DNA from: JBEBGV01 sp040081265
GTDB lineage: Bacteria > Acidobacteriota > Vicinamibacteria > Vicinamibacterales > UBA2999
NCBI GenBank assembly: GCA_040081265.1
Contig: JBEBGV010000009.1
Span: forward strand, 30,878 to 94,877
DNA: 64,000 nucleotides
Reading direction: 5' to 3'
Below are positions 17,441 to 25,836 of this stretch, in pieces (the stretch's first letter is position 1; every line of letters begins with the position of its first letter). The notes under the pieces were generated by a model. That model was not told where the DNA came from. It ran no database searches and saw only the letters and a list, made by a program, of their open reading frames with translations. The position numbers were made by a program, and so were the translations under genes.

Positions 17441-18895
17441 ATGCGCTTTGATCCCGAGTACGTATCGCAGGTCCTCAACGAGAACTTCGAGGACGCCAAG
17501 ACCCTGTTCCTCGCCCCGCTGATTGCGATTCATTACGGGCACCTCGTGATGCTTGCCGATCAAAAGATCGTGTCCGCGGATGACGCGCACACGCTGCGTG
17601 CCGCGCTCGACGGCATCTCGGTAGCCGACATCAAGGCGATCAGATACGACGGCACCTGGGAAGATCTCTTCTTCTACGTCGAGCGACTGATCGTCGAGGC
17701 CTGTGGCGACGATGTCGCGGGGCGGCTGCACACGGCGCGCAGTCGCAATGACATCGACATGACGATGTACCGGATGCGTCAGCGTGAGGACCTGCTGCTG
17801 CTGGTGGCCGCAACCAATGCGCTTCGGCGTGGTCTGCTTGCGCTTGCCGGGCAGCACCGCGAGACGGTGTTCGCGGCGCACACCCACACTCAGCCGGCAC
17901 AGCCGAGCACGATCGCCCACTATCTGCTTGCCGTGACCGAGCAGCTCGAACGCGACGTGGCACGGCTCCGTGCGGCGTTTGTCAGCACCAATCGCAATCC
18001 GCTCGGGGCTTGCGCCATCACGGGCACCGGATTCGATATCGACCGCCAGTTGACGAGCGACCTGCTGGGATTCGACGGGCCGACCGGCAACACCTACGGC
18101 AGCATCGCCACGGTTGACTACATGCTCGAGAGCGCGTCGGCCACTGGTGTACTCCTGGCCGGGCTCGGACGGGTGGTGCAGGATCTGTTGCTCTGGTGCA
18201 CGATGGAGTTCGGGTACCTGCGGCTGGCCGAAGGGTTCGTCCAGTCGAGCAGCATCATGCCGCAGAAGCGCAACCCGGTTGCCCTCGAGCACGCCCGGGC
18301 GATTGGCAGCAAGGCCCTGGGGCAGGTCACCGCGATCATTTTGAGCGTGCACAACACGCCCTTCGGCGACATCGTCGACACCGAAGACGATCTGCAGCCG
18401 CTCATCGCGTCGATGTTCCGCGATGCGTTCAGGGCGGTCACCCTGGTTGCCGCGGCGATGCGAACGGCCGAGTTCGACATCGCGCGCCTGCGATCGCGTG
18501 CTGCCGAAGGTGGCACCACCATGACGGAGCTGGCCGATCACCTCGTCAGGCAGCATGGGCTGCCGTTCCGCACCGCCCACGCCATTGCCGCCGGGATGAT
18601 GCGGGGACTGCGCGAGCAGCGCGACCGGCCACTGGGGGCGCTGCTCGCCGAGGTGTCGACCTCCGTGCTCGGAGCGCCGCTCACCTATACGGACGGCGAA
18701 CTGGCTCGCATCCTCGACCCGCACCATTTCGTGAACGTCCGGCGTACCCTCGGCGGCCCTGCTCCCGAGGAGACCGCGAGGGCCCTCGCGGAGGCGGGAA
18801 CCGGGCTCGAGCAGGACGAAGCCTGGCTCAAGTCCACGCGCCAGCGACTGCTGGCCGCGCAGGCGAACCTGCACAATCGGAGTCAGCGTCTGTGA
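17441..18895 (+). CDS. Argininosuccinate lyase-like enzyme
   Basis: A 484-residue member of the fumarase/aspartase lyase superfamily. Motifs fit ArgH: HTARSRNDID, THTQPAQPSTIAHYLL and the superfamily signature SSSIMPQKRNPVA with the catalytic serine loop. ArgH releases arginine and fumarate from argininosuccinate. The N-terminus is divergent and lacks the usual WGGRF opening. No other arginine gene is nearby; instead the gene overlaps a tiny membrane protein and leads into a symporter and an asparaginase-like gene. A catabolic lyase acting on another amino acid derivative is therefore possible. TTG 17438 is an alternative start one codon earlier. Confidence 0.65.
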   Translation: MRFDPEYVSQVLNENFEDAKTLFLAPLIAIHYGHLVMLADQKIVSADDAHTLRAALDGISVADIKAIRYDGTWEDLFFYVERLIVEACGDDVAGRLHTARSRNDIDMTMYRMRQREDLLLLVAATNALRRGLLALAGQHRETVFAAHTHTQPAQPSTIAHYLLAVTEQLERDVARLRAAFVSTNRNPLGACAITGTGFDIDRQLTSDLLGFDGPTGNTYGSIATVDYMLESASATGVLLAGLGRVVQDLLLWCTMEFGYLRLAEGFVQSSSIMPQKRNPVALEHARAIGSKALGQVTAIILSVHNTPFGDIVDTEDDLQPLIASMFRDAFRAVTLVAAAMRTAEFDIARLRSRAAEGGTTMTELADHLVRQHGLPFRTAHAIAAGMMRGLREQRDRPLGALLAEVSTSVLGAPLTYTDGELARILDPHHFVNVRRTLGGPAPEETARALAEAGTGLEQDEAWLKSTRQRLLAAQANLHNRSQRL

Positions 18896-18984
18896 GCACC
18901 ATGACCTCCAGCTACGTGCGTGTGGTCGTGGTGTGGCTGCTGGTGCTGGCGGCCCTCTTTGCTTTTCAGCGGTACTTCAGCTGA
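18892..18984 (+). CDS. 30-residue single-span membrane peptide
   Basis: A GTG start overlaps the upstream lyase stop by four bases (GTGA), and its stop overlaps the symporter start by one base (TGATG). The peptide has a polar N-terminus, one hydrophobic span (about 9-25, VRVVVVWLLVLAALFAF) and a short QRYFS tail. An internal ATG at 18901 would give 27 residues. Tight coupling on both sides and the membrane pattern support translation. Small accessory subunits of similar size are known beside some SSS and NSS transporters (for example MetS of MetP), so a role in assembly or function of the downstream symporter is plausible. Confidence 0.6.
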   Translation: MSTMTSSYVRVVVVWLLVLAALFAFQRYFS

Positions 18985-20699
18985 TGCGTACCCTCGACTG
19001 GTTCATCGTCGTTGTGTACCTGGTGTGGATGGTCTGGGATGGGCTTCGCCGGACGAAGAACGTCGACGCCCTCGAAGGTTACTTCCTGGGCGGACGAAGC
19101 CTGCCGTGGTGGGCGGTCGGGCTGTCGGTCATGGCGACGCAGCTGAGCGCCATCACGATGGTCGGGACGACCGGGCAGGGCTTCAACGACGGGATGCGGT
19201 TCCTGCAGTTCTACTACGCGCTGCCCATCGCGATGATCGTGCTGTCGGTGACGCTGGTGCCGTTCTTCCACAACAGCGGCGTCTACACCGCCTACGAGTA
19301 CCTCGAGCGCCGCTTCGACGCGAAGACACGCGCGTTCACCAGCCTGTTGTTCCTGGGCTCGCGCAGCATGTCGCTTGGCGTCGTGATCTCCGCGCCGGCG
19401 GTCGTGATCTCGGTCATGTTCGGGCTCAGCGTCACCCAGACCGTGCTGGTGCTGGCGCTCCCGACCGCGGTCTATACGATGTTTGGGGGTGTGCAGGCCG
19501 TGGCCTGGACCGACGTCAAGCAGATGGTCTTCATCGTCGGGGGACTGCTTGCGGCGGTCGTCGTCCTCATCGTCGGACTGCCCGCAGACGTCAGCCTGTC
19601 GGACGCGCTCCACGTCGCCGGTTCGACGGGCAGGCTGCAGACCTTCGACTTCTCCTTTGACCTCACCAACCAGTACACGTTCTGGTCGGGGACCATCGCG
19701 GCGCTGTTCCTGTTCTGCTCGTATTTCGGCACGGATCAGAGTCAGGTGCAGCGCTACCTGACGACGAAGTCCGTAGACGAAGCGCGCGGGTCGCTGCTGA
19801 TGAGCGCCTACTGGAAGATCCCCTTGCAGGCGCTCGTGCTGCTGATCGGCGTCCTGATGTTCGTCTACTACCTGTTCACTCCGGGCCCGATGCTGTTCGA
19901 CGGCAGACACGACCAGGCACTGCGTGAGGGCGCGAGGGCGACGGAGTACCAGGCTCTTCAGTCTCGGTTTACCGACGCGTCGGACCAGCGACGCGCCGCC
20001 GCGCGGGCCTTCAGCGCGGCACGCGCCGCCGGCCAGGGTGTCGACGCTGCGCAGGCGGACCTGCGCGCGCGAGATGCCGAGGTGCGTGGCGTGCGTGCCG
20101 AGGCGCAGCGCTTTGTCCGCGCGGCAACCGGCGACTCGTCGTACAACGACACCAATTACGTCTTTCCCACATTCATCACCACACAGATGCCTGTAGGCGT
20201 CGTCGGCCTGCTGATCGCCGCGATTCTGGCGGCGGCGATGTCGACGATCGCCGGGGAGTTGTCGGCACTGTCCACGGCGTCGGTGATCGACTTCTACCGT
20301 CGCTTTCTGCGCCCTGAAGCCAGTGACGCCCACTTCCTGAGGGTGTCGCGAATCGCCACCGGATTCTGGGCCCTCTTCTCCAGTGTGGTGGCTGTCTGGG
20401 CGGCCAGCCTCGGATCGCTGATCGAGGTCGTGAACCGTTTCGGGTCGTTCTTCTACGGGTCGATTCTCGGTGTGTTCATCCTTGCGATCGGTGCGAAACG
20501 GGCGACCTCGAACGGAGCCTTCATCGGCCTGCTGGCCGGGATGGCCTCGGTCTGGTACGCGGCCTCTTACACGCCGGTTGCCTTTCTGTGGCACAACGTC
20601 ATCGGCGCCGTTGCGGTCGTCATCGTCGGACTCCTCGTCAGCGAGATTGAACGGCAGGTTCGCGGTCCCGCTGCATCGGACGCCCGGGCGCGGGCGTGA
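18984..20699 (+). CDS. Sodium:solute symporter (SSS family)
   Basis: A 571-residue polytopic protein with about 13 membrane segments. The N-terminal pattern DALEGYFLGGRSLPWWAVGLSVMATQLSAIT is typical of SSS transporters that import amino acids, sugars or vitamins with sodium. A hydrophilic, Ala/Arg-rich, probably coiled-coil insert (about 311-386) lies between membrane segments and ends in NDTNYVFPTFI. The ATG at 18984 overlaps the preceding small peptide stop by one base. Given the ArgH-like and asparaginase-like neighbours, an amino acid or its derivative is a reasonable substrate guess. Confidence 0.9.
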   Translation: MRTLDWFIVVVYLVWMVWDGLRRTKNVDALEGYFLGGRSLPWWAVGLSVMATQLSAITMVGTTGQGFNDGMRFLQFYYALPIAMIVLSVTLVPFFHNSGVYTAYEYLERRFDAKTRAFTSLLFLGSRSMSLGVVISAPAVVISVMFGLSVTQTVLVLALPTAVYTMFGGVQAVAWTDVKQMVFIVGGLLAAVVVLIVGLPADVSLSDALHVAGSTGRLQTFDFSFDLTNQYTFWSGTIAALFLFCSYFGTDQSQVQRYLTTKSVDEARGSLLMSAYWKIPLQALVLLIGVLMFVYYLFTPGPMLFDGRHDQALREGARATEYQALQSRFTDASDQRRAAARAFSAARAAGQGVDAAQADLRARDAEVRGVRAEAQRFVRAATGDSSYNDTNYVFPTFITTQMPVGVVGLLIAAILAAAMSTIAGELSALSTASVIDFYRRFLRPEASDAHFLRVSRIATGFWALFSSVVAVWAASLGSLIEVVNRFGSFFYGSILGVFILAIGAKRATSNGAFIGLLAGMASVWYAASYTPVAFLWHNVIGAVAVVIVGLLVSEIERQVRGPAASDARARA

Positions 20700-20785
20700 T
20701 CGGTCGCGTCTTCGTCATTGTTCTGTTGTGTGTCGTCCTCGCCTGGGCGGTGGGCGGCCTGCTGCGCGACAGCCGACGTCGATGA
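20696..20785 (+). CDS. 29-residue single-span membrane peptide
   Basis: A GTG start overlaps the symporter stop by four bases (GTGA), and the stop overlaps the asparaginase ATG by four bases (ATGA). The peptide is one hydrophobic span (about 4-23, with VFVIVLLCVVLAWAVGGLL) followed by a basic RDSRRR tail, which predicts a cytoplasmic C-terminus. It has no obvious sequence similarity to the first small peptide of this operon. The double overlap argues that it is translated. The function is unknown; a symporter accessory or regulatory role is inferred from position. Confidence 0.6.
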   Translation: MIGRVFVIVLLCVVLAWAVGGLLRDSRRR

Positions 20786-21264
20786 TCAGGGTCTTCATCA
20801 CCGGCGGCACCTTCGACAAGACCTACGATGAGATTGCCGGACGCCTGTCGTTTGGCGACACCCACCTTCCTGAAATGCTTCGCCTTGGCCGGGCACGCGT
20901 TCCGGTCAGCATCCGCACCCTGATGATGGTCGACAGCCTCGACATGAGCGAGGCCGATCGCGACGTCATCGTGACCAACTGTGCAGAGGCTGAGGAATCG
21001 CACATCGTGATTACCCACGGCACCGACACCATGGTCGAGACAGCAGCGGCGCTGGCGGCGAGGGTCGCTGGCAAGACCGTCGTGCTGACCGGCGCGATGA
21101 TTCCGTATGCGTTCGGCAGCTCCGACGGGCTGTTCAACCTCGGCAGTGCCTTGTCGTTCGTGCAGGTGCTGCCGCCGGGCGTCTACATCGCGATGAACGG
21201 CCGGCACTTCAGGTGGGACGAGGTCCGCAAGAACCGCGCCTCAGGCGTTTTCGAGGGCACGTAG
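20782..21264 (+). CDS. Asparaginase N-terminal-domain protein (short form)
   Basis: A 160-residue protein matching only the N-terminal domain of type I/II asparaginases. TGGTFDKTYDE carries the first catalytic-threonine loop and ITHGTDTMVETA the second Thr-Asp pair. Full asparaginases have about 320 residues with a second domain that completes the dimer active site, so this short form may act differently or on another amide. The ATG overlaps the upstream small peptide by four bases. A 9-bp hairpin follows the gene. Related single-domain proteins are known; their reaction is not well defined to my knowledge. Confidence 0.8.
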   Translation: MIRVFITGGTFDKTYDEIAGRLSFGDTHLPEMLRLGRARVPVSIRTLMMVDSLDMSEADRDVIVTNCAEAEESHIVITHGTDTMVETAAALAARVAGKTVVLTGAMIPYAFGSSDGLFNLGSALSFVQVLPPGVYIAMNGRHFRWDEVRKNRASGVFEGT

Positions 21265-21280
21265 CCTCAACGGTACGTAG

Positions 21281-21301
21281 GGCGGGTCCGAAGGACCCGC
21301 C
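21281..21301. terminator. Hairpin between convergent genes, probable bidirectional terminator
   Basis: GGCGGGTCC and GGACCCGCC form a perfect 9-bp stem with a GAA loop. It lies between the asparaginase-like stop and the convergent M16 peptidase stop. There is no T-tract on either side, so termination strength is uncertain. Confidence 0.5.
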
Positions 21302-21305
21302 GGCA

Positions 21306-22757
21306 TCACAATCCCAGCGCTTCCTCGACGGTCATTGTCTGTACCGGGGCGATGTTGAGGGCGCGGATGCCGGGCTCAATCGTCTTCCGATCTCCGACGA
21401 TCACGATGGCGAGTCGGTTGGTGAGGATGTGGGCACGCGCGGCCGCCTGCACCTCACCGACCGTGACCGCCTGGATGTTGGCGACATACCGCGAATGGTA
21501 GTCATCGGGCAGCCCATAGATGATCAATTCTTCCAGCCTCACCGCGAGGTCCCGAGTCGTCTCGAAGTCGGCTGGAAAGCCCAGGGCCAGATAGTTACGT
21601 GCGCGGGCGAGTTCGTCAGCGGGTACCGGCGCCGACATCGCGGTCAGCTCCTTCATGAATTCGCGCAGGGCCTCGGCGGTCTTGTCGGTCTGCACGCCAG
21701 CTGCGGCGACGAACGGTCCGGCGGACAGGCGCATGTCGAAGCGCGAGGCGGCGCCGTAGGTGTACTGATGCTCTTCGCGAAGGTTCTGGTTCAGGCGGGA
21801 CGTAAACGAGCCTCCGAGGATGGCGTTGAGGACTTCGAGTGCGAAGAAATCAGGAGCGGCACGCGACACGCCGACGTTGCCGATGCGAATTTGCGACTGC
21901 GCGGCGTCAGGGTGATCGACGATGAAGATTCGGGTCGAGGCGATCTGTGGCGCCTCGGAGACCCGGGTTCTCGCCACTGCGGCCGGTCCGGTCCAGGCTC
22001 CGAATGCCCTCTGCAACTGCGCGACGGCGGCATCGGCTGAAATGTTGCCGACCACGACGAACCTGGAACTGGACGGCTGGTACCACTGACGGTGGAAGGC
22101 CAGGAGATCGTCCCTGGTGAGTCGGGCGACGCTCGCCTCGCTGCCTGTGGCCGACGTGCCATACCGGTGGGTCGCACCGAAGACGAGACGCTGGAACGCC
22201 AGGGGCACGATCGATTCCGGGTCGTCCCGGGCCTGAAGCAACGAGGTCAACCGCTCCCGGCGCACCCGTTCGAGGTCCGTCTCTGGAAACGTTGGCCGGA
22301 TCGCGACATCGGCCATCACATTGAGGGCAGCGTCGAGGCGTGCGACTGGCACGTTGAGGCGCACGGCGCTGGCGTCGAATGAACTGGTGGCCGCGAGCGT
22401 GGCGCCCAGAAATTCGACTTCATCGGCAATCTGCAGCGACGACCGGTTTCCTGCACCTTCGTCGAGCATGCCGGCCGTGAGGCTCGCGACACCGAACTTT
22501 CCGACCGGGTCGTCACCGCTTCCGCCGAGCACGAGCAGGTTCACCTGAACCAGCGGTACTTCGCGGGACTCGACGACCCACACCGGAATACCGTTCGAGA
22601 GCGCGCGCTTCTGGATTGACGGCACAGTCAGGCCTGGCGCCGGACCAAGCGCCGGGGGACGGGTGCGATCCGGTCGCTCCTGGGCAACAGCACCGATGGT
22701 GGTCAATGCAACCAGCGCGGTGATGCATGGCCACAACAGGCGTCCAGCGGTGTTCAT
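21306..22757 (-). CDS. M16 family peptidase-like protein, non-catalytic partner
   Basis: A 483-residue secreted protein (signal peptide about 1-25) with the two-domain M16 fold. Where active members have HxxEH it reads ASLTAGMLDEG, so the zinc site is missing. It does retain the M16 C-terminal features such as IRIGNVGV and GGSFTSRLNQNLREEHQYTYGA. Many M16 peptidases work as a pair of one catalytic and one inactive subunit. The upstream gene encodes an intact HxxEH protein and overlaps this start by four bases (ATGA), so the two are probably such a periplasmic heterodimer. Confidence 0.88.
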   Translation of the reverse strand: MNTAGRLLWPCITALVALTTIGAVAQERPDRTRPPALGPAPGLTVPSIQKRALSNGIPVWVVESREVPLVQVNLLVLGGSGDDPVGKFGVASLTAGMLDEGAGNRSSLQIADEVEFLGATLAATSSFDASAVRLNVPVARLDAALNVMADVAIRPTFPETDLERVRRERLTSLLQARDDPESIVPLAFQRLVFGATHRYGTSATGSEASVARLTRDDLLAFHRQWYQPSSSRFVVVGNISADAAVAQLQRAFGAWTGPAAVARTRVSEAPQIASTRIFIVDHPDAAQSQIRIGNVGVSRAAPDFFALEVLNAILGGSFTSRLNQNLREEHQYTYGAASRFDMRLSAGPFVAAAGVQTDKTAEALREFMKELTAMSAPVPADELARARNYLALGFPADFETTRDLAVRLEELIIYGLPDDYHSRYVANIQAVTVGEVQAAARAHILTNRLAIVIVGDRKTIEPGIRALNIAPVQTMTVEEALGL

Positions 22758-24118
22758 CGCCTGGCCTCCGGCTCGACGCTGAGTTCGACGCGTCTGTCGG
22801 CCGGCAGCCAGCGGAGGGCTGCCGCTTGGATGTCCGATGCCGCAAGCGAGGTGTATCGAGCGAGATCCTCGGCAAAAAAATCCGGGCCGCCGCCGGCGGC
22901 GAAGTAGGCATTCAGCTGATTCGCCTTGCCCATGTAGCTGCCGACGCGCTCCATCTGCCGATAGAACGACGCCTCGATCTGGTTGATCGCCCGCTGCAGT
23001 TCGCGGGGCTCAGGGGCGTCGCGTCGGAGGCGCGCCAGCTCTTCATCCACTGCCTGCTGAATGGTCGACAACGGCACGCCAGGCATCGCCGTGATGACGA
23101 TCTGAAACGAACTGCCGAGGACACCGGACGCCTGATAGACCGACACGTCCTGGGCCATCTGCGTGTCGTAGACGAGGCGCTTGTAGAGGCGTGAGTTCTT
23201 GCCCCCACCAAGGATCGACGAGGTGACGTCGAGCGCCGCGTCTCCCGGGGCAAACTGCCGCGGTGTGAGCCAGGCGAGGTAGAGACGTGCCAGGCGCACG
23301 CGGTCAGTGATCACCTTTCGCGTCACAGTGGTCAGCTCGACGGCCGGCGCCGCCACAGGCTCCACGGCTGCGCCACGGGGAATGTCGCCGAACCATTTCT
23401 CCACCAGTGCCCGCGTCGGCTCGAACTCGAGGTCCCCGGCGACGACCAGCGTGGCGTTGCTGGGCGCGTAGTATCGCTTGAAGAACGCGACCACATCGTC
23501 ATAGCTGGCGGCCGTCAGGTCGTCCATGTAGCCGATGGTCGGCCAGCTGTAGGGATGCCCGGCAGGCCAGAGCATCGAGTCGAGTTCGAGACTGGCGAGC
23601 CCGTAGGGGCGATTCTCGTAACTCTGTCGCCGCTCGTTCTTCACCACATCGCGCTGACCATCGACGCGCGCAGGCGTCATGGCGTCGAGCAGGAAGCCCA
23701 TGCGGTCGGACTCGAGGTAGAGCGCGAGTTCGAGGGCGTTGGACGGCATGTCGATGTAGTAGTTCGTGCGATCGTTGTCGGTCGTGCCGTTGTTGTTGGC
23801 GCCGACCGATTCGAGCAGGGCGTCGAACTGTCCCTCGGCGACGTGACCCGAGCCCTCGAACATCAGGTGCTCGAACAGGTGCGCGAAGCCCGTACGACCG
23901 CGCCGTTCGTTGGCGGACCCGACGTGGTACCAGAGATTCAGCGCGACGATCGGGACGCTGCGGTCCTGATGCAGGATGACGGTCAGGCCATTGTCGAGGG
24001 TGAAGAGGCGATACGGGACCTCGAGGCGCGGGGGGACAGGAACCGGCGGCGTGGACGGGGACTGTGCCGTCAACGAAACAGCGAGCGTCAGGACGAACAG
24101 CGCAACGAGAACCTTCAT
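22754..24118 (-). CDS. M16 family zinc metallopeptidase, catalytic subunit
   Basis: A 454-residue secreted protein with signal peptide (about 1-19). The inverted zinc motif HLFEH gives H80, E83 and H84, with a downstream glutamate in VVKNERRQ near 162 as third ligand. This is the insulinase/pitrilysin-type active site. The second half holds the usual inactive repeat, with GGGKNSRLYKRLVYD. Partnership with the overlapping downstream non-catalytic M16 gene is likely. The likely role is degradation of short peptides in the periplasm. It is divergent from purE. Confidence 0.92.
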   Translation of the reverse strand: MKVLVALFVLTLAVSLTAQSPSTPPVPVPPRLEVPYRLFTLDNGLTVILHQDRSVPIVALNLWYHVGSANERRGRTGFAHLFEHLMFEGSGHVAEGQFDALLESVGANNNGTTDNDRTNYYIDMPSNALELALYLESDRMGFLLDAMTPARVDGQRDVVKNERRQSYENRPYGLASLELDSMLWPAGHPYSWPTIGYMDDLTAASYDDVVAFFKRYYAPSNATLVVAGDLEFEPTRALVEKWFGDIPRGAAVEPVAAPAVELTTVTRKVITDRVRLARLYLAWLTPRQFAPGDAALDVTSSILGGGKNSRLYKRLVYDTQMAQDVSVYQASGVLGSSFQIVITAMPGVPLSTIQQAVDEELARLRRDAPEPRELQRAINQIEASFYRQMERVGSYMGKANQLNAYFAAGGGPDFFAEDLARYTSLAASDIQAAALRWLPADRRVELSVEPEARR

Positions 24119-24179
24119 GGATGGCTCCGGCCGAGAGTGTACCCCGTCGTGAAACGTGGGTCGCGGGATTTTGGCGGGT

Positions 24180-24185
24180 TACAAT
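24180..24185 (+). promoter_or_regulatory. -10-like element directly before purE
   Basis: TACAAT ends seven bases before the GTG start at 24193. No ribosome site is seen between, so a leaderless purE transcript is suggested. The -35 region is poor. Confidence 0.35.
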
Positions 24186-24192
24186 CGCGTTC

Positions 24193-24696
24193 GTGGCCGA
24201 TACCCCCGTACCTGCGGCTCCGCTGGTTGCCGTCATCATGGGATCGTCTTCCGACTGGGAGACGATGAAGCATGCCGTCGAGGTGCTCGAACGCTTCGAG
24301 ATTCCACATGAGCGACACATTGTCTCGGCCCACCGCACGCCGGTGTGGATGGCCGAGTTCGCCACGGCCGCGGAGCAGCGCGGGATCGAGGTGATCATTG
24401 CCGGTGCGGGAGGGGCCGCCCACCTGCCTGGCATGGTGGCGGCGCACTCAGTGCTTCCGGTGCTCGGCGTGCCGGTGCAGAGCGCGGCGCTCCAGGGCCT
24501 GGACTCACTGCTGTCGATCGTCCAGATGCCAGGGGGCGTGCCCGTGGCGACGCTGGCGATTGGCAAGGCCGGCAGCACCAACGCCGGTTTACTGGCGGTT
24601 TCAATTCTCTCGAACAGTCGGCCACCGCTGCGTGCGCGCCTGCACGCGTTTCGCGAGGAGCAGACGCAACGGGTGCGTCAGGAACATCTGCCGTGA
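24193..24696 (+). CDS. purE: 5-(carboxyamino)imidazole ribonucleotide mutase
   Basis: A 167-residue class I PurE. Signatures are VAVIMGSSSDWETM, the SAHRTP motif with the catalytic histidine, and GAGGAAHLPGMVAA. It moves the carboxylate of N5-CAIR to give CAIR in purine synthesis, using the product of PurK. GTG 24193 is the only sensible start before the conserved strand. It overlaps purK by four bases (GTGA), so the two are translationally coupled. No other pur genes are nearby. Confidence 0.95.
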   Translation: MADTPVPAAPLVAVIMGSSSDWETMKHAVEVLERFEIPHERHIVSAHRTPVWMAEFATAAEQRGIEVIIAGAGGAAHLPGMVAAHSVLPVLGVPVQSAALQGLDSLLSIVQMPGGVPVATLAIGKAGSTNAGLLAVSILSNSRPPLRARLHAFREEQTQRVRQEHLP

Positions 24697-25829
24697 CTCG
24701 GGTGATCGGGCCGGGCGCAGCTCTCGGCGTGCTGGGAAGCGGCCAGCTCGGCCGCATGTTCGCGCTTGCGGCCCGCCGCATGGGCTACCGGGTTCACACC
24801 TTCTCGCCCGATGACGACTCGCCAACCGGGCAGACGGCAGACGTCGAGGTGACGGCGTCGTACGACGATCTCGACGCCCTGCGTGCCTTTGCCCGTAACG
24901 TGGACGTGGTGACGTTCGAGTTCGAGAACGTTCCGGCAGAGGCGGTGCGTGCGGTCGAGGAGTGCGCTCCGGTCCGGCCGTCCGGTGTGGCACTGCACAC
25001 GACCCAGCAGCGGGCGCGCGAGAAGACGTTTCTCGCCGATCGCGGCTTTCCGACCACCCCGTTTGCGCGTGCGGCCACGCTCGACGAACTCCGGAGTGCC
25101 GTCGCCCAGGTTGGCACGCCCGCCGTCATCAAGACCGCAGCCTTCGGCTACGACGGCAAGGGCCAGCACAGGCTCAGCACACCCGCCGACGCCGAGCACG
25201 TCTGGAACGCGATCGGTCATCAGGAAGCGATCGTCGAACGGTTCATCAGTCTTCAGGCCGAGATTTCCGTCATTGCCGCTCGCAGCCTCGATGGCGAGGT
25301 CGTGGCCTATCAGCCGTTCGAGAACCGCCACCACAATCACATCCTCGACGTGACGACGACCCCTGCGGCGGTGGCGCCGGCGGTGGCGACGCGTGCGCTC
25401 GAGATCGCGCGATCCCTGCTCGAAGAGCTGCGATACGTCGGAGTCCTGTGCGTGGAGTTTTTCGTGAGCACGGACGGCGAACTGATGGTGAACGAACTTG
25501 CGCCGCGGCCGCATAACTCGGGCCACCTGACCATCGACGCCGCAATCACCAGTCAGTTCGAACAGCAGGTTCGTGCGATCTGCGGCCTGTCGCTCGGTTC
25601 ACCCGACATTCTCAGGCCCGCAGCCATGGCCAACCTGCTTGGCGACCTGTGGGAGCATGGGGAACCGAACTGGGCAGCCGCCTCGCGCTTTGGTGACGTC
25701 AAGCTCCATCTGTACGGCAAGGGCGAGCCGCGGCCCGGTCGCAAGATGGGACACATGACGGCATTTGGTCGCACGGCTCACGACGCGCAGGACCGCGTGA
25801 TCGCAGCGCGCGACGCCCTGTTGATCTGA
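24693..25829 (+). CDS. purK: 5-(carboxyamino)imidazole ribonucleotide synthase
   Basis: A 378-residue ATP-grasp enzyme. GVLGSGQLGRMFALAARRMGY is the N-terminal Rossmann-like start, followed by FEFENVP, KTAAFGYDGKGQ (ATP loop) and VNELAPRPHNSGH (metal/ATP site). It carboxylates AIR with bicarbonate and ATP to give N5-CAIR, the substrate of PurE encoded just upstream. The GTG start overlaps the purE stop. Length and domain order are normal. A Dps gene begins seven bases downstream with its own ribosome site. Confidence 0.95.
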   Translation: MTRVIGPGAALGVLGSGQLGRMFALAARRMGYRVHTFSPDDDSPTGQTADVEVTASYDDLDALRAFARNVDVVTFEFENVPAEAVRAVEECAPVRPSGVALHTTQQRAREKTFLADRGFPTTPFARAATLDELRSAVAQVGTPAVIKTAAFGYDGKGQHRLSTPADAEHVWNAIGHQEAIVERFISLQAEISVIAARSLDGEVVAYQPFENRHHNHILDVTTTPAAVAPAVATRALEIARSLLEELRYVGVLCVEFFVSTDGELMVNELAPRPHNSGHLTIDAAITSQFEQQVRAICGLSLGSPDILRPAAMANLLGDLWEHGEPNWAAASRFGDVKLHLYGKGEPRPGRKMGHMTAFGRTAHDAQDRVIAARDALLI

Positions 25830-25836
25830 GGTGAAC

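Noticed and set aside
18966..20594. A 542-codon minus-strand frame opposite the symporter
   Set aside because: It is antisense to a conserved membrane protein and is very rich in Arg, Asp and His, typical of a shadow frame.
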